This document shows positions 53,640-61,956 of a DNA stretch of 64,000 nt, piece by piece (position 1 is the stretch's first letter; every line of letters starts with the position of its first letter). The notes beneath the pieces are model-generated. The model searched no databases. It was not told the DNA's origin and saw nothing but the letters and a program-made list of their open reading frames with translations. The position numbers and the translations under genes were made by a program. Source of the stretch: JADJOY01 sp016713535 [NCBI: Deltaproteobacteria bacterium] (lineage in GTDB: Bacteria; JADJOY01); the NCBI GenBank assembly GCA_016713535.1, contig JADJOY010000028.1, positions 1-64,000 of the forward strand, given 5' to 3'.

Positions 53640-55757
53640 TCAGAACCTCGCTTCGAGGGTCGCGATAACGTCGATCCCCAGCGCCACCACACCCGAACCG
53701 TACTCGCGGTACTCGGCGTCGGTGAAGTTCTCGAGCGCGAGTGTCGCCGTGAGGCGCGGATCGAAGTCCCAGCCGGCCACGATGTTGCCGGTGACCCAGC
53801 CCGGCGTCCCGGACGGGTCGATGCGCGGGTCGGCCTCGTTGTCGTCGCTGAGCCGGTCCTGCGGGCCGGCGAAGCGCACGAACGGCTCGACCCACAGCGA
53901 CTCGGTCGCCCGCCACGTCATCGCCACGCGCCCGAGGATCGGCGGGATTCGGTCGGCTGGCTGCAGGTCGCCGTCGCGGCCCTCTTGCTCGCCCCAGGTC
54001 CAGGTGAGGTGCGCGTCGATCGCGACGTCGCTCGTGAGCCCGACGCGGCCGTGGCTCTCGACACCCGCGAGCCGCACCTCCGCGACGTTTTCGCTCCGGG
54101 TGATCTCGCGGCCGTCGTCGGTGAGCTCACCGGTGCGGACGCTCTCGATCCGGTCCTCGTAGAGCGACCCGAACAGGAACACCGCGCCCGCGACGCGCTC
54201 GCTCGCGGCCTTCACGCCGACGTCGACGCTCCACACCTGCTCGGCGTCGAGGCTCGACGCCGGGACGTTGAAGCGGTTGCCAGGTCGCGGGCCGAGGGTG
54301 CCGATGTCGAAGACGTTGGGAGCGCGGAAGCCGCGGCCGGCGTCGGTGACCAGGTGGATGCCGGGGCTCGCCTCCCACGCGAGGCCGACGGCGCCGGTCA
54401 CGTCGTCGAACGACAGCACCTCGGCGTCGGTGGTGGCGGTGCGCGCGATCCGCACGTCGAAGTGACTGAAGCGCAGACCCGCGGTGGCGCTCAGCGTCTC
54501 CCACAGCGCCTGCGTGCCCTCGAGGTAGAGGCCGTAGGAGTCCATCCGCGAGCCGTCGGGGTAACGCGACGTCGCCGCCTCCACCACATCCGTCTCGAGA
54601 TCGCGATCGCGCCGCGAGCTCGACACGCGGTCGAGGTAGACGTCCCCGCCCCACACCAGCGAGGTGTGGTCGGTGACGAAGGTCACGGCCTGCGCCGCCA
54701 CGCCCATCAGGCCGGTCGCGTTCTCCTCGAGCCGCTCGGTGGTGCTCTCGAAGGCGCGGGTGCGCTGGTCGTCACGGATGTGCTGGTAGGAGGCGTCGAA
54801 GCGCAGCCGGTCGACGACGCCCGACGCCACCGCGTCGACGTCGTGGCGGGCGTGCAGGAAGTAGCGCTCGAGCGGCTCGAACCAGAACGCGTCGTTGGGC
54901 GGCGCGTCGCGGCCGAAGCCCGGCACCAGCTCGTCGTAACGCGGGCTCTTGGGCTGGCGCAGGATCTGGAAGTCGAGGCTCGAGGCGTGGTGATCGTTCC
55001 AGCGCAGATCGCTGCGGACGTCGCCGCCGATCGAGGTGTAGGCGGTCGGCACCTGACGTCCGGTGTCGCCGCCGCCGTCGAGGTCGCCAGCCGCGAGGTA
55101 CGAGAACCCGGCGCCGAGACCGACGCGCTCGTCACCGGCCTCGACCTCGGCGCGGGTGCTCGCCGAGAGATCCGCCGACGCGAAGCGGCCGGCGATCCGC
55201 CCGCGCGCGTCGAGCTCGTCGCCACCGAAGGTCGGCCGGCGGCTCAGCACCTGGATCACGCCGCCCATCGCGTCGCTGCCGTAGAGCACCGACGACGGCC
55301 CACGCAGCACCTCGATCCGCTCCACGAGCCACGGATCCACCAGCGCGAGATAGGGGTTGGGTGAGTTGCGGTAGATCGCGTGGTTGAGCCGCATCCCGTC
55401 GACCAGGTTGAGAATCGACGAACCGGTGAGGCCGCGCACGAACGGCGATCCCTGCCCCGGCGTGGTGAGCTGGACGTGCACCGACGGCTCGCCGCGCAGG
55501 GCGTCCGGGAGGACCTCCGGCGCGTGGCGGCGGATCGCCTCCTCGTCGATGATCTCGACGGCCATCGGCACCGCCGAAGGGGCCGACGGCAACCGCGTCG
55601 CGGTGACCTGGATCTCCTCGCTCGACGCCGCGGCGTCGACCCGAGCGGCCTCGGTGTCCTCCGCGGCGAGGCTCGAGGTCGCGGCGAAAAGGACGCTCCC
55701 CAGGAGCCAGCGAAACCACCCGAAAGCCCCGCGCGGGCGCACGCGCCGAATCGACAT
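53640..55757 (-). CDS. TonB-dependent outer membrane receptor, 705 aa
   Basis: Signal peptide (GWFRWLLGSVLFAATSSLAA), a TonB-box-like EEIQVTATRLPSAPSAVP, then the plug: LPDALRGEPSVHVQLTTPG, FVRGLTGSSILNLVDGMRLN, RIEVLRGPSSVLYGSDAMGG. The rest is a 22-strand-type barrel ending in ALGIDVIATLEARF with the terminal Phe of outer membrane proteins. LAGVESHGRV and GFRAPNVFDIGTLGPRPGN are usual barrel motifs. The ligand (iron chelate, cobalamin, haem or glycan) is not readable. One intact frame. Downstream of a SnoaL-like and a small membrane protein gene on the same strand. A paralogue is at 61957. Confidence 0.92.
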   Translation of the reverse strand: MSIRRVRPRGAFGWFRWLLGSVLFAATSSLAAEDTEAARVDAAASSEEIQVTATRLPSAPSAVPMAVEIIDEEAIRRHAPEVLPDALRGEPSVHVQLTTPGQGSPFVRGLTGSSILNLVDGMRLNHAIYRNSPNPYLALVDPWLVERIEVLRGPSSVLYGSDAMGGVIQVLSRRPTFGGDELDARGRIAGRFASADLSASTRAEVEAGDERVGLGAGFSYLAAGDLDGGGDTGRQVPTAYTSIGGDVRSDLRWNDHHASSLDFQILRQPKSPRYDELVPGFGRDAPPNDAFWFEPLERYFLHARHDVDAVASGVVDRLRFDASYQHIRDDQRTRAFESTTERLEENATGLMGVAAQAVTFVTDHTSLVWGGDVYLDRVSSSRRDRDLETDVVEAATSRYPDGSRMDSYGLYLEGTQALWETLSATAGLRFSHFDVRIARTATTDAEVLSFDDVTGAVGLAWEASPGIHLVTDAGRGFRAPNVFDIGTLGPRPGNRFNVPASSLDAEQVWSVDVGVKAASERVAGAVFLFGSLYEDRIESVRTGELTDDGREITRSENVAEVRLAGVESHGRVGLTSDVAIDAHLTWTWGEQEGRDGDLQPADRIPPILGRVAMTWRATESLWVEPFVRFAGPQDRLSDDNEADPRIDPSGTPGWVTGNIVAGWDFDPRLTATLALENFTDAEYREYGSGVVALGIDVIATLEARF

Positions 55758-55828
55758 GGGCGGCGAGCCTACGCGTGGCCCTCGCGCCGCTCCAAATCCG
55801 GCGGAGCAGCCGCGGACGCCAGCGCGGC

Positions 55829-56230
55829 TCAGCCGGCTTTGCCGAACATCTGCTCGAGCATGTCGCGCATCTTCTGGTGCAACAGGTTGACCGCCTTGAG
55901 CGGGCGAATCATCACCTTGAAGTCGTCGATCCGGCCGTCCTCGTTCCAGTGCATCATGTCGACGCCGTTGACGTGGATGCCGTCGACGGGGGCGGTGAAC
56001 TCGAGGACCGCGTCGCGCTCCCCCACCACCTCGCGCACGTAGCGGAAGTCGGCGTGCCCGAGCACCTGGAAGGCGGCGCTCAGGTACATGGAGGTGAGCT
56101 CCTTGCCGCGCTGCGGGGAGTGGACGATCGGCGAGTGGAAGACCGCGTCGTCGGCGAGCAGCTCGCCGAGGCCGGTGAGGTCCGCGTTCGCGAGGATCGA
56201 GTGCCACTTCGCGAGGGTGTCGATCGCCAT
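55829..56230 (-). CDS. SnoaL/NTF2-fold protein
   Basis: A 133-residue single-domain protein: LAKWHSILANADLTGLGELL, ADDAVFHSPIVHSPQRG, and DAVLEFTAPVDGIHVNGVDM follow the cone-shaped NTF2/SnoaL fold with its MMHWNEDGRIDDFKVMIRP tail. Members are enzymes (isomerase, cyclase) or binding proteins for small lipophilic molecules. A ggagg site precedes the ATG. It lies between the membrane protein gene and the TonB receptor gene. Confidence 0.87.
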   Translation of the reverse strand: MAIDTLAKWHSILANADLTGLGELLADDAVFHSPIVHSPQRGKELTSMYLSAAFQVLGHADFRYVREVVGERDAVLEFTAPVDGIHVNGVDMMHWNEDGRIDDFKVMIRPLKAVNLLHQKMRDMLEQMFGKAG

Positions 56231-56244
56231 GGTCGTCGCCTCCG

Positions 56245-56671
56245 TCAGCGAAAACGCGCCCAGCGCTGCGCGGTGAGCAGGAACAGCACGAACGGCGCGG
56301 CGAGCCCCGCGAGCGCCTGGAGCGGCGCACCGCCGGTCACGAGGTTGACCCCGGTGATCACCACCGAGACCGCGCAGAAGGCGTACACGGCCCAGCGCTG
56401 CCAGAACCAGATCGCCACGAGCAGGAGTGCGTTGATCACCCCGGAGAGGCCAGCCGCGGGCAATGCCCAGGGCGGCGCGTCCGGGTTGGCCTGCCCTCGG
56501 GCAACGCCACGAGTCCGAAGCCCATCACGGCGAGCTGCACGGACACCGCGACCCCACGACCAGGAACATCGTCAGGCAGCCGCCGCGCTCACGGATATCG
56601 CCGAGGCTCGGCTCGGGTGTGGGCTCGGCGCCGGGCGGCGGGCTCGGGGGCGGGGGGGCCGGTTCGTTCAT
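56245..56671 (-). CDS. Small integral membrane protein (two frameshifts)
   Basis: About 142 residues. Begins MNEPAPPPPSPPPGAEPTPE (Pro-rich), then a helix over GGCLTMFLVVG/VAVSVQLAVMGFGLVAL, then PDAPPWALPAAG, and three more helices ending VLFLLTAQRWARFR. No family recognised. Frame breaks near 56560 and 56500 split it into three frames. Its end is 14 bases from the SnoaL-like gene start, so the two are an operon. Confidence 0.6.
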
Positions 56672-56806
56672 CGCGAAGCTCCAGGACATTGGGCGAGCCG
56701 TGAGCATCGCTCGCCGGCGGGCGTCGAGGCCACCCTTCCCGGCCACGGCCGTGGGGGGCCGTGGCCAGGTTCCCCGGCGGCGGAGGGTGTGCGAGCCTCG
56801 TGCGCC

Positions 56807-58206
56807 ATGCGGACCACGCGCGTCTCGTTGCGCCACGCCCTCGCCGTGATCGCCGCGGCCGCGCTGCCGCTCGTCGCCGGCTGCGACGGCGGCGGCGCCG
56901 GTGCGGGCTCGCGCGCGGATCCGTGGGCGGGCCTCACGCCGAGCGGCCTGGAGGTGGGTGACGTCCTCGGCATGGCGACCCAGATGTACGACGGCCCGAG
57001 GCCGAGCCCCGAGCGCGACTTCGAGATCCAGAAGCTCGTGGCCGCCGGCTGGAAGCGGATCCGCATCTCGATCGACTGGGGCCACGTCGAGCCCGCGCAG
57101 GACCAGTTCAGCTGGGAGCGCACCGACCCGTTCATCGCGATGCTCACCACCGCGGGCCTGCAGGTGGACGGGCCACTCTCGTACGGCGTCGACTGGGCCG
57201 CGCCCGACGAGGACGACTCGGCGATCGAGCCCGCGGACTTCGCCGACTACGGCGCGCACGTCGCCGCGCACTACTGCGGCGTCATCGACTCCTGGGAGCT
57301 CTGGAACGAGGAGAACATCAAGCGCTTCTGGCAGCCGCTACCGGACCCCGACCGCTACGGCGCGATCCTGAAGGCGACCTACACCGCCATCCACGCGGCA
57401 TGCCCGAGCGCCAAGGTGCTGATCGGCGGGCTCTCGTGCTTCGACCAGTACACCTTCCACGAGGGGCTCTACTACTTCGTCGAGGCGATGCACGCGGCCC
57501 ACCCCGACATCGGCCAGTACTTCGACGCGCTCGCGATCCATCCCTACACGTTCATCCAGACCAGCTCCCCCGAGTGGTCGTGGCAGGGCGAGAAGCAGGA
57601 GCTGTGGCCCGACCTGCCCGGCCAGATCGAGCTGGCGCGCCAGCGCCTCGTCGCCGTGGGTGCCCCGGCAAGCCGGTCTGGCTCACCGAGTGGGGCTGGC
57701 CGTCCTTGATCGTCGGCAAGGATGGGCAGGCGAAGTTCCTGGCGCGCGCCGCGCTGCTGGCGCTCGCGGCGGGTGTCGAGGACGTCGACTGGGACACGTT
57801 CTTCGACAAGGACGGCGGCGGATTCCCACCCACCGAGGACTACTTCGGGCTCTTCACCTGGCCGGGCGCAGAGGGCGGGCCGAAGGAGAAGCCCTCGTGG
57901 AAAGCCGCGACGGCGCTCTCGCGGATGCTCGCCACCTCGCGCTTCGCGGGCGACCTGAGCGGCCTGCTCGGGCTGCCCGAGGGTGCCTACGCGCTCGCGT
58001 TCGTCGACGAGCGAGACGGCCACCACACCCTCGCGGCCTGGGACGCGGTGGCGGATCGGACCACCCCGGTCACGGTGCCCGCGCCGGCGGGCGCGAGCGG
58101 CTACGTGTGCGTGACCGACCTCGGCCAGCCCGGCTGCGAGCCCAGCAGCGGCGCCGCGAGCGTGACGCTCACCGACCGCGCGCTCTACGTCCGCTTCGAC
58201 CGCTGA
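56807..58206 (+). CDS. GH39/GH5-like glycosidase lipoprotein (one frameshift)
   Basis: About 466 residues. Lipoprotein signal (LAVIAAAALPLVAGCDGG). TIM-barrel pattern: KRIRISIDWGHVEPAQDQFS, SWELWNEENIKRFWQPLPD (acid/base Glu), FDALAIHPYTFIQ and, after a frame break near 57665, PVWLTEWGWPSLIVG with the nucleophile Glu. A C-terminal beta-domain ends it (YALAFVDERDGHHTLAAWD). Closest in type to clan GH-A families 39/5/10-like proteins; the substrate is not assignable. Monocistronic, followed by tandem repeats. Confidence 0.8.
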
Positions 58207-58216
58207 CCGCACCGGC

Positions 58217-58442
58217 TCGTCGGCGCGGACGGAAGCACGTCTCGGCGCGGCGGGACGGCCTCCACCCCGTTCGCAGTACGGGGCGTCGGGCGGCCGGGCG
58301 TCGGGACCTCCGAACTGGCGGTGCTGCAATCGACGGCGTCGTCGGCGCGGACGGAAGCCCGTCTCGGCTCGGCGGGACGGCCTCCAGGCCGTCCGCCGTA
58401 CGGCGCGGCGGTGCTGGAGTCGACGCCGTCATCGGCGCGGAC
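58217..58442. repeat. Tandem imperfect repeats, two units and a partial third
   Basis: Unit 1 from 58217 and unit 2 from 58339 share TCGTCGGCGCGGACGGAAGC, GTCTCGGC, GGCGGGACGGCCTCCA and the following CCGT...GTACGG (about 58 of 65 bases identical). A third start, TCATCGGCGCGGACG, is at 58428. Before units 2 and 3 stands GCGGTGCTG-A-TCGACG-CGTC. The stretch has no gene and separates the convergent glycosidase and carbonic anhydrase genes. Confidence 0.7.
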
Positions 58443-58508
58443 GCTTCTTCGGATCGCCAGGACACGCGACGCGTGCCCCGCCCCGCGACGGCGCTGTATC
58501 GTCGCGCG

Positions 58509-59348
58509 TCACACGCCGAGGAGCGTTCGCACCACGTCGCTCTCGACGATCCGCAGCGCCATGGCCCGGAACTCCTCCTGACCCGTGGGCGCTTCGAGGA
58601 GCACGGCGGGCTCACCGGCCGCCGCGGCGCTCGGCACGTGGACGCGCCGCGAGGCGAGGTCGTAGACCCCGAACACCGCGCGCAGGTCGGCGCCCGCGAC
58701 CGCGAAGTTCTCGCGCAGGATCGACGCCATCAGCGCGGCGTTGATCGCCACCGCGGTCTCGATGAGCGCGGCCCGGTATGCGGGGCGCGAGGTGACGTCC
58801 TCACCCCAGCGAACCGCGAGGCTGCGCGCTGCACCGCGCACCGCCGGGAAGAGCGCGTTCACGATCGAGCGGATCTGATGGCTCGAGGAGAGCTCGAGGT
58901 ACTCGACGGGCGTGATGAACATGTCGACGGCCGCGGTCACCGCACCGCACTGGCTGTGGCCGAGGACCACGATCAGCTTGAGGCTGTCGCCGAGGTGGCC
59001 GATCGCGTAGTCGACGCTACCGAGCTGCTCGGGGCCGAGGACGTTGCCCGCGACCCGCACCACGAACAGCTCGTCGCAGCGGCGGTTGAAGACCAGCTCG
59101 GTCGGCACGCGCGCGTCGGAGCAGCCCACGACCACCGCGAACGGATGCTGGTCGACCACCTGGCCGGGGGCGGCGAGGCCGAGGTCGGCGAGATCGATCG
59201 GCACCACGTGCCTGCCCTCGGCGAGGGTCGCGAGCGCCACGAACTCGGCGTTGCCGTCCACGAGCCAGCGCATCGCCTCGCCGGCGTCTGTGGGCAGGCG
59301 GCGCGTCGACGGCAGCGCGGGATCGTAGCGATAGATGATCTCGAGCAC
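58509..59348 (-). CDS. Beta-class carbonic anhydrase
   Basis: A 279-residue enzyme that interconverts CO2 and bicarbonate. Zinc ligands are the Cys of VVGCSDARVPTEL (with the Asp-Arg dyad) and the His and Cys of VLGHSQCGAVTAA. VVRVAGNVLGPEQLGSVDYA is the conserved middle. It has an 80-residue N-terminal part and a 60-residue tail longer than the shortest beta-CAs, with no signal peptide. A ggaggt site precedes the GTG at 59348. It is 20 bases downstream of the DUF4136 lipoprotein gene. Confidence 0.92.
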   Translation of the reverse strand: MLEIIYRYDPALPSTRRLPTDAGEAMRWLVDGNAEFVALATLAEGRHVVPIDLADLGLAAPGQVVDQHPFAVVVGCSDARVPTELVFNRRCDELFVVRVAGNVLGPEQLGSVDYAIGHLGDSLKLIVVLGHSQCGAVTAAVDMFITPVEYLELSSSHQIRSIVNALFPAVRGAARSLAVRWGEDVTSRPAYRAALIETAVAINAALMASILRENFAVAGADLRAVFGVYDLASRRVHVPSAAAAGEPAVLLEAPTGQEEFRAMALRIVESDVVRTLLGV

Positions 59349-59368
59349 GGGGTACCTCCACGCCGCGC

Positions 59369-59900
59369 TCAGCGCGGCAGCGCCTCGAACATCTTCTTCA
59401 CCGCGTGATCGATCCGCGACTGCACCTCGTCCGCGGGCCGTCCCTCGGCGCTGGCGGCCGCGTTGGCGCGCCCGAGCCAGAGTGGAGCGCCGCTGCGGCC
59501 GTCGAAGATCTCCACCACCAGCTCGGCGGTCGAGACGTCGAGCGCCGCCGGCTCGGCGCCGGCGCTCGGCCTGGAGCGGCACCTGGCGGATCGCCACCGC
59601 GATCTTGTAGCGCACCAGCGCGTCCGGCTGGCCGACCGCGAAGCGCATGCCGCGAGCGCCGAGCTCGCGGCCGATCGAGTCGCGCAGCACCTGCTCGACG
59701 TCGAACGCCGGCGCTGTCCAGATCCCGGCGGGATCGGAGAGCGTCGCAACGCCGGGTGCCCACGCGTAGGTGGGGAAGCGGCTCGCGGCGAAGCCGTTCA
59801 TGGGCAGCGACGCGACCTGGATGTCGTGGGTGCTCGCCGCGCAGCCCGTGAAGAGCGCCACCAGCGCCAGCGCGTGTGCCGCGTGCGCCACGCGCCTCAT
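59369..59900 (-). CDS. DUF4136-family lipoprotein (one frameshift)
   Basis: About 177 residues. Lipoprotein signal (HALALVALFTGCAAST), then FPTYAWAPGVATLSDPAGIW, SIGRELGARGMRF, LVRYKIAVAIRQVPLQ and, in another frame, AELVVEIFDGRSGAPLWLG and the family tail IDHAVKKMFEALPR. The frame breaks near 59565. DUF4136 proteins are small outer-membrane or periplasmic lipoproteins of unknown role. Its ATG overlaps the TGA of the acyl-CoA dehydrogenase by one base. Confidence 0.82.
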
Positions 59901-61108
59901 CACTTCGCCACCTTCATGCCGTAGCTCTTGAGGATGCGCCGCGCCACCGCCTCGACGTGGACCTCGTCGGCGCCGTCGTAGATGCGCGCCGCGCGCTCGT
60001 GCGCCCACCAGAACGCGAGCGGCGTGTCGTCGGTGACGCCGAGCCCGCCGAGGGTCTGGATGGCGCGGTCGAGGACCCGCTGCAGCGTGCGCGCCACCGT
60101 GAACTTGATGAGCGAGATGTCCTCGCGCGCCGCGTACACCCCTTCCTTCTCGATCCGCCACGCCGCGTGCAGCACCATCAGCCGCGCGGCGTTGATCTCG
60201 GCGCGGCTCTCGGCGATCCAGCCCTGCACGAGCTGCTTCATGCCGAGCGGCCGCCCCGGCGAGAGCTCACGGGTGGCGGCATGGCGGCACATGATGTCGA
60301 AGGCGCGCTCGCAGATGCCGATCCAGCGCATGCAGTGGTGGATGCGACCCGGGCCGAGGCGCATCTGCGCGATCGCGAAGCCCATGCCGCGCCCACCGAG
60401 CAGGTTGGCGAGCGGCACGCGCGCGCCGTGGTAGGCGACCTCGCCGTGGCTCGCCCAGTCGCCGCCGCGGTGGCCCATCACCGAGAGGTTACCGATCAGC
60501 TCGAAGCCCGGTGTGTTCGTGGGCACGATGATCATGCTGGCGCGCTGGTGCGGCTCGGCGGCGTCCGGCTCGGTGACCGCCATGCAGATCGCGAACGCCG
60601 CGCCGTCAGCCGAGGACGAGAACCACTTGTGGCCGCGGACCACCCACTCGTCGCCCTCCTGGACGGCGGTGGTGCCGAGCCACACCGGGTTCGAGCCCGC
60701 GAACTCGGGCTCGGTCATGGTGAAGCAGCTCCGGGTCTCCCCCTTGACCAGCGGCTCGAGGAAGCGCGCCTTCTGCTCCTCGGTGCCGTACTCCATCAGG
60801 ATCTCGATGTTGCCCACGTCCGGCGCCTGGCAGTTGAAGACGTAGTGGCCGATCGGGCTCTTCCCCAGCTCCTCGCTCATGTGCGCGAACTCGGTGAGCG
60901 AGAGCCCCGTGCCGCCGTGCGCCTCCGGGATGTAGGCCGCCCACAGGCCGGTCTCCTTGGCGCGGGCGCGCGCTTGCTTGAGCGCCGCCAGCGACTCCTT
61001 GAAGCCGGTCGCGGCCACCTCGCGCTCGAGCGGCAGCACCTCGCGCGCCATGAAGTCGCGCAGCGTCGAGCGAATCCCCTCCACCCGCGGCGTCGGCGAG
61101 AAATCCAT
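59900..61108 (-). CDS. Acyl-CoA dehydrogenase family protein
   Basis: A 402-residue flavoenzyme. FTMTEPEFAGSNPVWLGTTA (FAD/substrate loop), HKWFSSSADGAAFAICMAVT, IAQMRLGPGRIHHCMRWIGI and TLGGLGVTDDTPLAFWWAHE fit the ACAD family; near the C-terminus RIYDGADEVHVEAVARRIL lies where the usual catalytic or FAD-binding Glu region ends. The GPGRIHHCMR motif resembles the ACAD10/11-like branch that handles unusual (for example 4-hydroxy or branched) acyl-CoAs; this is a tentative reading. The ATG at 61108 follows gggagg. First gene of the run with DUF4136 and carbonic anhydrase. Confidence 0.92.
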   Translation of the reverse strand: MDFSPTPRVEGIRSTLRDFMAREVLPLEREVAATGFKESLAALKQARARAKETGLWAAYIPEAHGGTGLSLTEFAHMSEELGKSPIGHYVFNCQAPDVGNIEILMEYGTEEQKARFLEPLVKGETRSCFTMTEPEFAGSNPVWLGTTAVQEGDEWVVRGHKWFSSSADGAAFAICMAVTEPDAAEPHQRASMIIVPTNTPGFELIGNLSVMGHRGGDWASHGEVAYHGARVPLANLLGGRGMGFAIAQMRLGPGRIHHCMRWIGICERAFDIMCRHAATRELSPGRPLGMKQLVQGWIAESRAEINAARLMVLHAAWRIEKEGVYAAREDISLIKFTVARTLQRVLDRAIQTLGGLGVTDDTPLAFWWAHERAARIYDGADEVHVEAVARRILKSYGMKVAK

Positions 61109-61290
61109 GAGCAGCCTCCCGAGATCGATGCCGGCGCGGCGGCGGACGGCCCGAGCATAGGCCAAGCCGGTACGGAATTCGCCCGGCACCGGCCCACGGG
61201 CGCGCGATCCGTCGAACCACCCGCGCCCGCCACGCCCGGGAAGACAAGTGCCGCCGACGGCGCTACAACAACGGGTCTCGCTCTCGCTAC

Positions 61291-61366
61291 GAGCCCGTAG
61301 CTCAGTTGGTAGAGCATCGGACTTTTAATCCGTTGGTCGCGCGTTCGAATCGCGCCGGGCTCACCA
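61291..61366 (+). tRNA. tRNA-Lys(TTT)
   Basis: A 76-base cloverleaf: acceptor GAGCCCG/CGGGCTC (7 perfect pairs), D-arm GCTC/GAGC, anticodon loop CTTTTAA with TTT at 61324-61326, variable TGGTC, T-arm GCGCG-TTCGAAT-CGCGC, and encoded ACCA. One T-T mismatch at the base of the anticodon stem (TCGGA/TCCGT). Reads AAA and AAG as lysine. Confidence 0.96.
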
Positions 61367-61956
61367 CTCTCAGAAACTCTCCGGACCCCGCCCCGGGGTC
61401 GCGACTCCACCCCAGGATCTCGTCCCCGATCTGGCCGCGAATTCGCCCCGGGAGCGCCCTGAAATCTGCCCCTTTCGGCGTGGAGTTCGGGCCTCTGGTG
61501 GCCTATTTTTCGCGGAAATTTCGCGAAAACCGGCTGTGGAGCTTTAGCTTTACAAAATCTGTAAAGCATCAGCTAGACGATTTTGTATAGCATCAGCTTT
61601 ACAGACCGGCCGGCGGCGCCTCACCCGCGCAGGCGGAGCGAGCAGGCTGCGCACGAATGCGCGATGTGCGCATCCGTGAGCACATCGAGCAGCGGCCCGC
61701 ACCCGTCGGCTTGGGGCGTCCGAGCGCACGATGCGACACTCGCCGGCCGCATGTCGAAACAGGAACCGACGGAGGCCGATGACGGCGCCCGTGCGGCTCC
61801 CGCCGTCAGCCGGCGCGCGCGGGGGAGTCGCGCCACGCGCCGGTCCGCAGGTCGCACCGCCGGCGCCACCATCGGTCGACATCTCCGTCACCGGGTCGAC
61901 AGACTCGTGCGCGATCGTCCCGACTTTCCGTCCCCCCGACCGTCGAGGAGACTTGC
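61367..61956. promoter_or_regulatory. AT-rich repeat cluster upstream of the second TonB receptor
   Basis: No gene is supported. 61507-61529 is TTTTCGCG-GAAATTT-CGCGAAAA. 61547-61603 holds four copies of one octamer: GCTTTACA at 61547 and 61596 and its reverse TGTAAAGC/TGTATAGC at 61560 and 61584. The two forward copies are part of a 15-base direct repeat, TGTAWAGCATCAGCT, spaced 24 bases. GCTTTACAAAATC (61547-61559) is also inverted at 61579-61591 with one mismatch. This looks like a multi-site operator, about 350 bases before the receptor ATG and 180 after the tRNA. 61610-61956 shows nothing clear. Confidence 0.55.

Noticed and set aside
60877-61569. Minus-strand ORF containing RTRDQRIKSPMLYQLSY
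   Set aside because: That peptide is the reverse-strand reading of the tRNA, often annotated by mistake; the rest is antisense to the acyl-CoA dehydrogenase gene.
61306-61590. Plus-strand ORF beginning inside the tRNA
   Set aside because: It starts within the tRNA-Lys and has no family similarity; it is the usual false gene over a tRNA.
61621-61872. 83-codon minus-strand ORF before the second TonB receptor
   Set aside because: Arg/Ala-rich with no motif; no ribosome binding site; it probably results from high GC alone.
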